Shown one piece after another: positions 8,247 through 16,701 of a stretch of DNA of 64,000 bases. Every line of letters begins with the position of its first letter. Positions within the stretch are counted from its first letter, which is position 1. The notes beneath the pieces are model-generated. The model did no database searches. It was not told where the DNA came from and saw only the letters and a list, made by a program, of their open reading frames with translations. The translations under genes and the position numbers were made by a program. The DNA lies in the NCBI GenBank assembly GCA_963820035.1, contig CAWFYK010000004.1, positions 372,001 to 436,000 on the forward strand. The letters are read 5' to 3'. The stretch comes from JAWWPG01 sp963820035. Lineage in GTDB: Bacteria > Actinomycetota > Actinomycetes > Propionibacteriales > Nocardioidaceae.

Positions 8247-9558
8247 CCAGGGCACGCCCGCCGCCCATGTCTCGTCCTGGCGGCCGACCCACGCCTATGT
8301 GCGGGCCGTCGTCCTCGGAGTCTCCCTGCTGCTTGCGGCGCTGCTCTTCCACAGCCCGGGGCTGACGGTACTGGCCACGCCCTTCCTCGCGGTCACGGCC
8401 TGGTCGATTATCACCAGGCCTCGAGCGACCCCCGGGCTGCGCCATCCGCAGGCGCTCCCGACACTCCGTGAGGGCGAGGCGATGAGCTGGCACGTGGAGG
8501 TCGACGCCGTCCCCGGGCTCGACCAGGCAGCCCTGCTCTTCGCCCGAGCCGACTTCCAGGAGCTCAGGCCGGGCAGCGGCGTGCGTACGGCGGCCGCTCG
8601 TCCCGACCGAGAACCGACCCTCTCGCTCGGCGTTCAGGCCCGGTCGACCCGGTGGGGGCATCAGCGCGTCGGACAGGCGCTGGTCTCGGCGACGAGCAGC
8701 TGGGCGGCGTACCGCTGGGGCCTGGTGGCGATCCCCGCCCTCGACCAGACCACCCTGCCGCTTCCGGCGGTGTTCAACGCGGCGGCGCCGACGCCCCACC
8801 CGGTCGGGCTGGTCGGGCTGAACCGGGCGGCGCGGCGCGGCGAAGGCAGTGAGTTCGCCACCATCCGGCCGTTCCAGGTCGGCGACCGGCTGCGTCGCAT
8901 CCACTGGCCGGTGTCGCTGCGCAGCCGGACGCTTCACGTGACGGCGACCTGGGCGGACCAGGACGCCGAGATCATGTTGCTCGTCGACGCCTCCACCGAT
9001 CTCGGGACGAGCGAGGGCATCGACGGCTACGCCAGCAGCCTCGACGTCACCGTTCGCGCCGCCGGGGCGGTCGCCGAGCACTTCCTGCGCCGCGGCGAGC
9101 GGGTCGGGCTCTGCGTCTTCGGTCCCGATCTGCTCCGGCTGCCTCCAGCGGCCGGGCAGAACCATCTCCGCAAGCTGCTGTACCGGCTGGCCGAGACGAA
9201 GGTGGGCAACAAGACCTCCGCCGAGGGCAAGCTGCTGCGACTCCACCTCGGGGCCGACACGACCGTGGTGATGCTGTCCGCCTGCATCTCGCAGCTCGCG
9301 CTTCGGCAGGCGGTCACTCTCGTCGGCCGCGGACTGTCGGTCATCGTCATCGACACCCTCCCCGACCACATCGGCGGGATCGATGACCCGGCGCTCACCA
9401 TCGCCTGGCGGATCCGGCGCCTGGAGCGGAACACCGAGCTGAGCCAGCTGTCGAATGCAGGCGTCCCCGTGGTCCCGTGGCACGGTCCGGGGAGCCTCGA
9501 CCAAGTGCTGCGCGACCTCGGACGCCGCAGCTCCGCGCCACGGATGGCTCGCCGATGA
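8224..9558 (+). CDS. DUF58 domain protein (MoxR partner)
   Basis: A 444-aa protein with two N-terminal membrane helices (about residues 25-60) and a DUF58 core recognised by GEGSEFATIRPFQVGDRLRRIHW. It continues into a VWA-like fold (IMLLVDAS, with the start of a metal-site motif). DUF58 proteins accompany MoxR ATPases. The start is uncertain: GTG at 8224 overlaps MoxR by 23 nt, and GTG at 8236 would overlap by 11 nt; neither has a clear ribosome site. The stop overlaps the next ATG. The role within the envelope machine is inferred from context. Confidence 0.83.
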   Translation: MTSPVPASQGTPAAHVSSWRPTHAYVRAVVLGVSLLLAALLFHSPGLTVLATPFLAVTAWSIITRPRATPGLRHPQALPTLREGEAMSWHVEVDAVPGLDQAALLFARADFQELRPGSGVRTAAARPDREPTLSLGVQARSTRWGHQRVGQALVSATSSWAAYRWGLVAIPALDQTTLPLPAVFNAAAPTPHPVGLVGLNRAARRGEGSEFATIRPFQVGDRLRRIHWPVSLRSRTLHVTATWADQDAEIMLLVDASTDLGTSEGIDGYASSLDVTVRAAGAVAEHFLRRGERVGLCVFGPDLLRLPPAAGQNHLRKLLYRLAETKVGNKTSAEGKLLRLHLGADTTVVMLSACISQLALRQAVTLVGRGLSVIVIDTLPDHIGGIDDPALTIAWRIRRLERNTELSQLSNAGVPVVPWHGPGSLDQVLRDLGRRSSAPRMARR

Positions 9559-10091
9559 GCAGGTTCGAGGGCCGCTTGGGTGGTCAGGACCAGATGTTGG
9601 CCGGGCTGGCCGGGGTCGCGACGGTCCTGGTGGTCCCGGTGGTCGTCGTTGCCGGCGACTTCCGGGCCTGGATGGCTCTTGCACTCGCCATCGCGGCCGC
9701 CATGGTGGCCACCCGGCAGGACTCGCCGCACGCACTGGCCGCGTTGGGCATCATCGCGCTGGTGTGGATCGGCGCCCGTCCCGACGACCTGACGCCGTGG
9801 AGCCTCGTCATCGCCCTGCTGATGTTCACCATCCACGTCGCGCTGGCGTTTCGGACGACGGCGCCGCCGCAGGCCACGGTCGACCGGACTGCCGTCGGGA
9901 GGTGGCTTGGCCGCTGCGCCCTCGTCGTCGCGCTGACCGGCCTGGTCTACCTGGCCGCGCTGGCCCTTCGCAACCTCGACCGCAGCGACGCCGAGGGGGT
10001 GCTGGCGGTGGCGTTCGCCCTGTTGAGCGGTCTGATCCTGGTGCTCCGCCACGAGACCCTCGGCGACCAGGACGCCCGGACCGGGCCGTGA
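9555..10091 (+). CDS. Integral membrane protein, last gene of the DUF4129/MoxR operon
   Basis: A 178-aa protein with about five hydrophobic helices (roughly residues 15-35, 37-50, 55-70, 78-95 and 115-135) and a short hydrophilic tail. It matches no family I can name. The ATG overlaps the DUF58 stop. Between this gene and TrmL there are only 12 bp, so the operon may read on. It probably belongs to the same membrane complex. Confidence 0.68.
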   Translation: MSRFEGRLGGQDQMLAGLAGVATVLVVPVVVVAGDFRAWMALALAIAAAMVATRQDSPHALAALGIIALVWIGARPDDLTPWSLVIALLMFTIHVALAFRTTAPPQATVDRTAVGRWLGRCALVVALTGLVYLAALALRNLDRSDAEGVLAVAFALLSGLILVLRHETLGDQDARTGP

Positions 10092-10103
10092 GACCATCGG
10101 CGG

Positions 10104-10568
10104 GTGTTCCGCGTGATGTTCCACCGGCCGGAGATCCCGCCCAACACAGGCAACGCGATCCGGCTGGCCGCCGCGACCGGGTGTGAGCTGCATCTGGTGC
10201 GACCACTCGGCTTCGACCTGTCCGACGCGCAGCTACGGCGGGCCGGTCTCGACTACCACGACCTCGCGTCGGTGAGCGTCCACGACGACCTGAGCTCCGC
10301 ATGGGACGCCGTACCGGACTCTCGCGTCTTCGCGTTCACGACCCAGGCGTCGACGCGCTACACCGACATCCGATACGAGCCGGGCGACGTCCTGCTGTTC
10401 GGGCAAGAGTCCACCGGACTCCCCGACGAGGTTGTAGCGGACCCCCGGGTCACCGCCGCCGTACGCATCCCGATGCGTCCCGGACTGCGCTCGCTCAACC
10501 TGTCGAACACCGCTGCCGTCGCCGTCTATGAGGCCCTCCGCCAGCACGACTTCGACACCACCGTCTAA
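10104..10568 (+). CDS. trmL: tRNA (cytidine/uridine-34 2'-O)-methyltransferase TrmL
   Basis: A 154-aa SPOUT methyltransferase that methylates the ribose of the wobble nucleotide in tRNA-Leu, using S-adenosylmethionine. Typical landmarks are the opening RVMFHRPEIPPNTGNAIRLA, the glycine-rich LLFGQESTGLP strand-loop, and the C-terminal knot IPMRPGLRSLNLSNTAAV. Length is normal for the family (about 150-160 aa). The start is GTG. Repeat array B1 begins about 40 bp downstream. Confidence 0.93.
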   Translation: MFRVMFHRPEIPPNTGNAIRLAAATGCELHLVRPLGFDLSDAQLRRAGLDYHDLASVSVHDDLSSAWDAVPDSRVFAFTTQASTRYTDIRYEPGDVLLFGQESTGLPDEVVADPRVTAAVRIPMRPGLRSLNLSNTAAVAVYEALRQHDFDTTV

Positions 10569-10608
10569 CCCGCCATCTGAGAGTCCTTGTCGCAGGTGGG
10601 ACGAAGAC

Positions 10609-10782
10609 GTCTCGGGTCGTGCGACCAAAACTCTCGGATGGTGGTGTCGAAAGTCTCGGATGGTGGTGTCGAAAGTCTCGGATCGTGGTGTCGAAAGTCT
10701 CGGATCGTGGTGTCGAAAGTCTCGGATGGTGGTGTCGAAAGTCTCGGATCGAGGTGACGAAAGTCTCGGATGGTCGGCGGGA
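10609..10782. repeat. Family B 22-bp tandem repeat, locus B1 (8 units)
   Basis: The heptamer CTCGGAT recurs at 10633, 10655, 10677, 10699, 10721, 10743 and 10765, exactly 22 bp apart. A decayed copy, CTCGGGT, lies at 10611, also in phase. Unit consensus is CTCGGATSGTGGTGTCGAAA plus GT. All units point the same way. The array fills the gap between trmL and the HipA-like gene, which are transcribed in the same direction. Confidence 0.97.
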
Positions 10783-10828
10783 CCCGCCGCCCGGACCGCC
10801 GGTCGTGCGTCGCATCGGGTTCCTGGCC

Positions 10829-10834
10829 TAGGGT
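10829..10834 (+). promoter_or_regulatory. Probable -10 box, leaderless start of the HipA-like gene
   Basis: TAGGGT is followed by six nt and GTG 10841. The same box and spacing precede several other genes in the window. Confidence 0.5.
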
Positions 10835-10840
10835 TCTGGC

Positions 10841-11611
10841 GTGCTCCCTCGGACCGGCGTGACCCGCTACGTCACTCCCTTGCGTGAGGGTGGCTCGCTC
10901 CCCGGGATCGTCGAGGCTGCCGACCTCGGCACCTATGTGATCAAGTTCTACGGCGCGGGGCAGGGTCCGCGAGTTCTCGTCGCCGAGGTGGTGGTCGCCG
11001 GTATCGCGAGCGCCCTCGGCCTGCGGGTGCCCGACCTGGTCGCGCTGACGTTGTGCCCCGAGATCGCGCGCTACGAGGCCGACGAGGAGGTCCAGGAGCT
11101 GCTGACAGCGAGCCTCGGACTGAACCTGGGCATCGACTTCCTGCCGGGGTCGTTCGGCGTCGACTCCCGCGCCGTCCTCGACGCCGAGGAGGCCGCAACG
11201 ATCCTCTGGCTGGACGCCTTCGTGGCCAACGTCGACCGGAGCTGGCGCAACCCCAACCTGTTGGTCTGGCACCACCGGATCTGGTGCATCGACCACGGCG
11301 CCGCGCTCTACTTCCACCACGGCTGGGCCAACGGCGTGAGCTCGCCCGAGCGGTTCGCGCAGCAGCCCTACGACGCCACCGACCACATCCTGCAACGCCA
11401 CGCTGCCGGAGTGGCCGCGGTCGACGCGGGCGTCGCCGGCGTCCTGTCGCGAGACGTCTTCGAGGCCGTGCTGGCCGACGTACCCGACGCGTGGCTGGAC
11501 CCGGTGCCGGGCGCGGAGAGTCCCGGTGAGCAACGAGCCAGGTACGTCGACTTCCTGGTAGCGCGGCTGGACGGCCCGCGCCCCTGGCTGCCGAATGCGG
11601 AGGCGTCATGA
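10841..11611 (+). CDS. HipA-like kinase family protein
   Basis: A 256-aa protein of the short HipA-like kinase family (the type that pairs with DUF3037). A Lys in YVIKFYG (about residue 35) is the candidate ATP-binding lysine. VDRSWRNPNLL supplies a catalytic-loop Asp132 and a metal-binding Asn. The DFG-equivalent is Asp151 in CIDHGAAL. It lacks the N-terminal subdomain of the classical HipA toxin (about 440 aa). It overlaps the next gene by ATGA, so the two products are probably made together. Whether it phosphorylates a protein, and whether it acts as a toxin, cannot be read from sequence. Confidence 0.8.
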   Translation: MLPRTGVTRYVTPLREGGSLPGIVEAADLGTYVIKFYGAGQGPRVLVAEVVVAGIASALGLRVPDLVALTLCPEIARYEADEEVQELLTASLGLNLGIDFLPGSFGVDSRAVLDAEEAATILWLDAFVANVDRSWRNPNLLVWHHRIWCIDHGAALYFHHGWANGVSSPERFAQQPYDATDHILQRHAAGVAAVDAGVAGVLSRDVFEAVLADVPDAWLDPVPGAESPGEQRARYVDFLVARLDGPRPWLPNAEAS

Positions 11612-12045
11612 GCGGGCACGCAGACAACGCCTACCAGTACCTCGTGCTGCGATGCGTCCCTCGGGTCGACCGGGAGGAGTTCGTCAATGTGGGCGTCGTG
11701 CTCTACTGCCAGCGGGCGGAGTTCCTGGACTGCGCCAGCCACCTCGACCCGGCGCGACTGCTGAGCCTGGGGCCCGACCTCGACCTCGACGCGGTGGCAG
11801 AGGCCATGCGCGCTGTCGAGGCCGTGTGTCGCGGCGACAGCGCCGCGGGACTTGCTGGCGCCGGCGGGCTTCGCGACCGCTTCGGCTACCTGGCCGCTCC
11901 GCGCAGCACCGTCGTCCAGCCCGGGCCGGTGCACGGCGGTGTGATCGACCCCGACGCTGCGGACCCCGGCGCCGCCCTCGACCATCTGCTGACGACCCTG
12001 GTGCGTACGCCGGCCAGGCACCCGCAGGAGCGACGGCAGCGGTAG
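11608..12045 (+). CDS. DUF3037 protein, partner of the HipA-like kinase
   Basis: A 145-aa protein beginning with the DUF3037 hallmark YQYLVLRCVPRVDREEFVNVGVVLYC. It is translationally coupled to the HipA-like kinase gene (ATGA). This two-gene pairing recurs in many bacteria but has, as far as I know, no established function. A toxin-antitoxin or a kinase-adaptor relation is possible. It has no HTH motif, unlike HipB, so it is not an obvious DNA-binding antitoxin. Confidence 0.82.
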   Translation: MSGHADNAYQYLVLRCVPRVDREEFVNVGVVLYCQRAEFLDCASHLDPARLLSLGPDLDLDAVAEAMRAVEAVCRGDSAAGLAGAGGLRDRFGYLAAPRSTVVQPGPVHGGVIDPDAADPGAALDHLLTTLVRTPARHPQERRQR

Positions 12046-12055
12046 CGTCAAGCCT

Positions 12056-12661
12056 ATGGACGCCCGGCAGTGGGACGAACGGTACGCCGCCACGAACCAG
12101 ATGTGGGGGGTCGAGCCCAACCGGTTCGTTCGCGAGCAGTGCGAGCAGTTGACCGCGGGCGACGCGCTCGACCTCGCGTGTGGAGAAGGACGCAACGCGG
12201 TGTGGCTGGCCCGGCTGGGTTGGCGGGTGACGGGAGTCGACTTCTCCGAGGTAGCCATCCAGCGCGCGGAGGAGGCGACGGCGCAGCTACCGGCCGACGT
12301 CGCGCAGCGGCTCACCTGGCGGGTCGCCGACGTCTCCCGGCTCGACCTGGCGCCGGCCAGCCTCGACCTGGCGTTGGCCAGCTATGTCCAGCTCCCACCC
12401 CCTGAACGCGACGCGATGCTGACAGACTCGGCCGCCGCCCTCCGGCCCGCCGGATGCCTGGTGATCGTTGCGCACGACAGGCGCAACCTGGCCGAGGGAG
12501 TGTCCGGGCCACAGGATCCCGTGCTGCTCTACGATCCCGCCGAGATGAGACATCTGCTGGCGGACTTCTGCGGTCTCGTGGTCGAGGTGGCCGAGACGGT
12601 CGAGCGGCCGACCCCGGAGGGGACTGCCCTCGACACCCTGGTCCGCGCCCGACGCCCCTAG
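12056..12661 (+). CDS. Class I SAM-dependent methyltransferase
   Basis: A 201-aa Rossmann-fold methyltransferase. Motif I is ALDLACGEGRNAVWLA followed by the acidic strand VTGVDFS; the motif II and post-II region includes RVADVSRLDL and LDLALASYVQL. The N-terminal WDERYAATNQMWGVEPN is typical of the TehB / thiopurine-methyltransferase-like group. The substrate is unknown. A TAGCGT box (12043-12048) with 7 nt to the ATG suggests its own leaderless promoter inside the end of the DUF3037 gene. Confidence 0.83.
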   Translation: MDARQWDERYAATNQMWGVEPNRFVREQCEQLTAGDALDLACGEGRNAVWLARLGWRVTGVDFSEVAIQRAEEATAQLPADVAQRLTWRVADVSRLDLAPASLDLALASYVQLPPPERDAMLTDSAAALRPAGCLVIVAHDRRNLAEGVSGPQDPVLLYDPAEMRHLLADFCGLVVEVAETVERPTPEGTALDTLVRARRP

Positions 12662-12668
12662 CGCGAGC

Positions 12669-12700
12669 CCACTCGGATGACCCGATCCCACTCGGATGAC
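12669..12700. repeat. Two direct copies of an ACTCGGATGA motif (possible decayed family B)
   Basis: ACTCGGATGA occurs at 12671 and again at 12690 in the short convergent gap between the methyltransferase and amidohydrolase genes. The CTCGGAT heptamer is the core of family B, but the spacing here is 19 bp instead of 22. Confidence 0.5.
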
Positions 12701-12719
12701 TCAGCCGACCCAACGCGTC

Positions 12720-14453
12720 CTACGCCACGAAGACCTGCTCCCCCTCGACGTACGTCGACACGACGGTGGTCGAGCCGATCGCCCCCGGGTCGCAGGTCAG
12801 GATGTTCGTGTCGAGAACAGCGAGGTCGGCCAGCGCGCCGACTCGGATCGTCCCGGTGTCGTCGAGGTGGTTGACGTAGGCCGAGCCGGCCGTATACGCC
12901 CGCAGCGCCGTCTCGACGTCGATCGCCTCCCGGAGCCCCAGGGGCTCACGCACCTGACCGGCCTCGGCCGGCAGTTGGCGGTTGACAGCGACATGAATCG
13001 CCCACAGGGGGTTGGGACTGCTCACCGGCCAGTCGCTGCCGGCCGCCAGCCGGACCCCGGCTCGTGACAGCGAGCCGAACGGATACTGCGTATCCGCCAG
13101 TCCGGCGTCGATGAAGGGCAGCGTGAGCTCGACCATCTGGTCGTCATGGGTGGCCCACAACGCCTGCATGTTGCCCGTCACGCCCAGAGCTGCGAAACGT
13201 TCGACGTCGTCCGGGTGGATCACCTGGATATGGGCGATGTGGTGCCGGTTGTCGCTCGCCCCGTTCGAGGTCCGCGCAGCCTCGAACGCGTCGAGCGCCT
13301 CGCGCACCGCCCGGTCGCCGATCGCATGGACATGGACCTGGAAGCCGAGGGTGTCGAGCTGGGCCACCGCTTCTCGCAGCGCCGCCGGCTCGACCATCGA
13401 CAAGCCGGTGTTGCCGGTCGCCCTCCCCGCCCCGTCGAGGTAGGGCGTCAGCATGCCCGCGGTGCAGTTCTCCACGATCCCGTCCTGCATGATCTTCACG
13501 CTCGTCGGGTTGAACCGCCCGCGGGTCCACAAGGCGCGCCGGTCCACGAGCTCGGGGATCTGCTCCGTCCCTCGAGCCCGGTCCCACCACAGGGCGCCCA
13601 CGACCCGGGCCGTCAGGGAGCCGTCCGCCACGCAGGCCGCATAGGCGCTGCACGCGTCCGTGATGTTCGCGTAGCTGCCGAGGATGGCGTCCTGCCAGGC
13701 GGTCACGCCGAACGAGTGCAGGTGACCCTGCGCCTCGAGGAGGGCCTCCACCTGGTCGGCCTCCGACGGCTGTGGAGCAAGCCCACCGACCAGGTCCATC
13801 GCTCCCTCGTGCAGCATGCCCGTCGGTGACCCGTCGGGGTCACGCTCCACGCGCCCGTCCGACGGGTCGGGGGTGGCCGCCGTCACCCCGGCCAGCCGCA
13901 GCGCGACCGAGTTGACCCACGCCCCATGGTGGTCCCGGTTGAGCAGCATCACCGGGCGATCCGGCACGACGGCGTCCAGCGACTCACGGCGTGGGAGGCC
14001 ACCCGGAAACGCGGAGAGCATCCAGCCGCCTCCCGTGACCCATGGCAGGTCGGTACGCCGCGACGCGTAGCTCCCGACCGCCTCGACATAGTCACGCTCT
14101 GTCTCGAGGTCCGACAGGTCGCAGGTGAGGCGCTCCCGCCCGCCCTGGACCGGATGGAGGTGGGCGTCCTGGAAGCCGGGGACGAGCAGACCACCCGCGA
14201 GATCGACCCGCCGCGTTCGTGACGTCTCCAGGCCTAGTACGTCGCTGTCCCCCACCGCGACGATTCGCCCGGCCGTCACGGCCACATGAGTCGCTGCCGG
14301 ACCGCCACCTTCCGGCCGGGGAGCGAAGACCCCTCCACCGCTGAAGATCAGGTCCGCACCCGACGGCGCACCGGACGGCGCCCCGGACGACGGGAGCGAC
14401 TCCCCTTCCCCGGCCGTTCGACCCCCTGCCTGGCCGGCACCGTCGTCCTGCAT
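12720..14453 (-). CDS. Amidohydrolase family protein (YtcJ/NfdA-like)
   Basis: A 577-aa metal-dependent hydrolase of the amidohydrolase superfamily, closest in motif pattern to YtcJ-type proteins and N-substituted formamide deformylases. Visible metal and active-site motifs are QDAHLHP (HxH), VHAIGDRAVREALD, HIAHIQVIHPDD and AAGSDWPVSSPNPL. The first about 35 residues are Gly/Ala/Ser/Pro-rich, so the start could be somewhat downstream. It follows the cyclophilin gene by 3 bp on the same strand, so it is probably co-transcribed with glgC, the GGT gene and the cyclophilin. The natural substrate is unknown. Confidence 0.85.
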   Translation of the reverse strand: MQDDGAGQAGGRTAGEGESLPSSGAPSGAPSGADLIFSGGGVFAPRPEGGGPAATHVAVTAGRIVAVGDSDVLGLETSRTRRVDLAGGLLVPGFQDAHLHPVQGGRERLTCDLSDLETERDYVEAVGSYASRRTDLPWVTGGGWMLSAFPGGLPRRESLDAVVPDRPVMLLNRDHHGAWVNSVALRLAGVTAATPDPSDGRVERDPDGSPTGMLHEGAMDLVGGLAPQPSEADQVEALLEAQGHLHSFGVTAWQDAILGSYANITDACSAYAACVADGSLTARVVGALWWDRARGTEQIPELVDRRALWTRGRFNPTSVKIMQDGIVENCTAGMLTPYLDGAGRATGNTGLSMVEPAALREAVAQLDTLGFQVHVHAIGDRAVREALDAFEAARTSNGASDNRHHIAHIQVIHPDDVERFAALGVTGNMQALWATHDDQMVELTLPFIDAGLADTQYPFGSLSRAGVRLAAGSDWPVSSPNPLWAIHVAVNRQLPAEAGQVREPLGLREAIDVETALRAYTAGSAYVNHLDDTGTIRVGALADLAVLDTNILTCDPGAIGSTTVVSTYVEGEQVFVA

Positions 14454-14456
14454 CGG

Positions 14457-15287
14457 CTACTTCTTGGCGATCGAGATGCTCAGGATGCTGACCGGCTGCG
14501 CGGGCGACTGTCCGTCACTGGCGAGGCCCTTCGCGGCGATCGCCTGGACGATCGGCAGGCCCTTGACCACCGAGCCGAAGATCGAGTAGCCACCACCCTG
14601 CGTCGGCAGCGTGGTGTCCTGGTAGACGATGAAGAACTGGCTGCTGTTGCTGTTGGGGTCGGTCGAGCGGGCCATCGCCACCGTGCCCGTCGGGTACGAA
14701 CCGTCCGCCGGGGCGTTCTCGATGCCGTAGGAGTATCCGGCGCTGCCGGAGCCGGTCCCGGTCGGGTCACCACACTGCAACACGTAGAGGCCCTGCGCGG
14801 CTGTGGTCAGCCGGTGGCACGGCGTGTCGTCATAGAACTTCTTCTGGGAGAGGAAGAGGAACGACGCGACCGTCTGCGGCGCCGCCTTGCCGTCGAGGTC
14901 CATGACGATCGTGCCGCAGTTGGTCTTCACGGTGGCCTGCCAGGTCGCGTTCTGCGAGAGCGACGGGCTGGGCGCCTTCGCGAACTGCTGCGGGTTCTTC
15001 GGCAGCGGGGGCGCCGGCTGGCAGTTCAGCGCCGGCAGGTTCGTCGGGGTGGACGGTGGCGGGGCCTGGGTGTGGCCGGGAGGGCTCGGCGACGTCACCG
15101 TGTGTGACGGCGTTGTCGGGGCCGACTGTGCCGCGCTGGAGCTCGACGAGCCGTTGACGAAGTAGCCAAGGGCGACGAAGCCGATGACGACGGCCACCAC
15201 GACCACGACGACGACCACGACGGTTGCGGTGTTGGTGCGGGGAGGTCGCGGGGGCTCCGGCGACGAAGGGGGCGGCACATTCGACAT
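14457..15287 (-). CDS. Membrane-anchored cyclophilin-type peptidyl-prolyl isomerase
   Basis: A 276-aa protein with a short Pro-rich cytoplasmic N-terminus, one very Val-rich membrane helix (about residues 22-44), a Ser/Pro/Thr-rich linker, and an extracytoplasmic cyclophilin domain from about residue 110. The domain retains the catalytic Arg in CHRLT and the Gln in LQCGDPTGTG, then ENAPADGSYPTGTVAMAR and NSNSSQFFIVY. It would catalyse prolyl isomerisation in exported proteins. I prefer ATG 15287 over GTG 15293 because TAGGGT ends 6 nt upstream, a typical leaderless spacing. Confidence 0.9.
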   Translation of the reverse strand: MSNVPPPSSPEPPRPPRTNTATVVVVVVVVVAVVIGFVALGYFVNGSSSSSAAQSAPTTPSHTVTSPSPPGHTQAPPPSTPTNLPALNCQPAPPLPKNPQQFAKAPSPSLSQNATWQATVKTNCGTIVMDLDGKAAPQTVASFLFLSQKKFYDDTPCHRLTTAAQGLYVLQCGDPTGTGSGSAGYSYGIENAPADGSYPTGTVAMARSTDPNSNSSQFFIVYQDTTLPTQGGGYSIFGSVVKGLPIVQAIAAKGLASDGQSPAQPVSILSISIAKK

Positions 15288-15293
15288 GGTCAC

Positions 15294-15299
15294 ACCCTA
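15294..15299 (-). promoter_or_regulatory. Probable -10 box of the cyclophilin gene, containing the GGT stop codon
   Basis: On the minus strand, TAGGGT is followed by GTGACC and ATG. The TAG stop of the upstream GGT-like gene (15297-15299) is the first half of the box. Confidence 0.5.
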
Positions 15300-16694
15300 T
15301 GAGACGTCGCTCGCTACCCGGCGGGTGTCCCCGTCCCGGCGCGGGTCGGCACCCGGGCCGAACCTGTCGATCGCCGAGACGCCGCCGAAGTACGCCTCCC
15401 GCCCGGGCCACGTGACAACGGTCTCTGAGGCCCTGAGGGCCTCGACCACCTCGTCGGGAATGCCGGGCTCGAGATGCACCCGACCCGGCACCGGGTTGAG
15501 CCGTGGGGCCGCGATCGCGTCGGCGACCGGGAGCCCGTCGCGCACCACGCGGACGAGCACCTGTGCCAAGGATGAGCGGATCCGGCTCCCGCCGGCCGCG
15601 CCGCCGACCAGGCGCAGCCCGTCCGCGTCGAGCATCACGAGCGGCGTCATCATCGATCCCATCCGCTGACCCGGCACCAGGTCGCCCCGCAGTAGCTCGC
15701 TCTCGCCGAGCATCGAGTTGAGGTGGATGCCGTAGCCGGCCACCCACACCCCCGAGGAGAGTCCCAGGCTCGTGGTGACCGCGCACGCGTTCCCTGCGGC
15801 ATCGACCGCCGCTGCACTGGTCGTGTCGCTACGACGGGGCACGGCGCGGAGGGCGTCGACGAGTCGCTTCGCCACCTCGGCGTCCGTGCCGTCGAGGTCC
15901 AGCGGCTCGAGCACCCCGAGGAGGTCGTCGAGGTCGTCGCCCCGCGCCTGCACGATGCACCCACTCAGTGTCACCTCACGCGGAGCCGACTCCAACGGCT
16001 GGTAGGCCGCCAGGTCTCGCTCGCCGAGTCCGCCACCGCCCACGGCGGCCAGGATGGCCTCGGCGATCCGGCCGGTGTAGAACGCGGACGGCCCCTCGTC
16101 GCGCAGCACCTCGAACGCGTGTGAGAGCCCTGGATGGTGCAGGTTCGCCTCGGCGTCGAGCAGCACGCCGTCAGGTGCGTACGCCGCCGCTCCCCCACCG
16201 CGCAGCATCGCGTCGGCGACGGTCGCGAGCACCTTCGCCTGCTGGGTCCCGAAGCGGGTGCCATGGTGGGCGAGCCCGACCGCGGGGTGCACGACCTCGG
16301 CCCAGTCCAGGACCCCCCATCTGGCGTGCAGCCCCGCGACACCGGCCGGAACCCCGGGGACGGCCACCGTGCCCGGTCCGACCGCATAGGGGACGATGTG
16401 ACCGCCGAAGTCGATCAGCACCTCCTCGGGAGGCTCGGGGGTGTGCCCGCCCAGGCCGGGGACCGCCACGAAGAAGTCCAGGCAGGTCGTCGTGGCCGTC
16501 GATGCGTCGTAGTAGGTGGCGAACCCGCCGCCGCCCAGCCCGGTGAAGACGGTCTCCGCCGCGCTGGCCGCCAGGACCATCGCGACGGCCGCATCGGCAG
16601 CACTGCCACCTCGGCAGAGCATCTCGCCGCCGGCCTCGGCGGCCGCCGTACTCCCGGCGGCCACCGAGACCGGCAGCCGGCGGTGACTCGTCAC
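15297..16694 (-). CDS. Gamma-glutamyltranspeptidase-family protein
   Basis: A 465-aa Ntn-hydrolase of the GGT family, which self-cleaves to expose a catalytic Thr and acts on gamma-glutamyl bonds such as glutathione. The start of the small subunit is the SDTTSAAAVD motif with Thr291/292, followed by NSMLGE, GSMMTP and VGGAAGGSRI, the usual substrate-pocket blocks. It is about 100 residues shorter than classical GGT and I see no signal peptide, so it may be cytoplasmic and have a different substrate. GTG 16694 is chosen because it lies 7 bp after the glgC stop; an upstream frame extension overlaps glgC and is ignored. Confidence 0.82.
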   Translation of the reverse strand: MTSHRRLPVSVAAGSTAAAEAGGEMLCRGGSAADAAVAMVLAASAAETVFTGLGGGGFATYYDASTATTTCLDFFVAVPGLGGHTPEPPEEVLIDFGGHIVPYAVGPGTVAVPGVPAGVAGLHARWGVLDWAEVVHPAVGLAHHGTRFGTQQAKVLATVADAMLRGGGAAAYAPDGVLLDAEANLHHPGLSHAFEVLRDEGPSAFYTGRIAEAILAAVGGGGLGERDLAAYQPLESAPREVTLSGCIVQARGDDLDDLLGVLEPLDLDGTDAEVAKRLVDALRAVPRRSDTTSAAAVDAAGNACAVTTSLGLSSGVWVAGYGIHLNSMLGESELLRGDLVPGQRMGSMMTPLVMLDADGLRLVGGAAGGSRIRSSLAQVLVRVVRDGLPVADAIAAPRLNPVPGRVHLEPGIPDEVVEALRASETVVTWPGREAYFGGVSAIDRFGPGADPRRDGDTRRVASDVS

Positions 16695-16701
16695 GGATGC
16701 C

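Noticed and set aside
10609..10782. Possible CRISPR array
   Set aside because: Units are 22 bp and directly abutting, with no spacers; there are no cas genes in the window. The same holds for the other A and B arrays.
10841..12045. Calling the HipA-like/DUF3037 pair a proven toxin-antitoxin system
   Set aside because: The partner has no antitoxin DNA-binding motif and the kinase is a truncated form; only the gene coupling is visible.
12669..12700. Assigning the ACTCGGATGA pair firmly to family B
   Set aside because: Only the heptamer is shared and the spacing is 19 bp, so it is listed as a possible remnant only.
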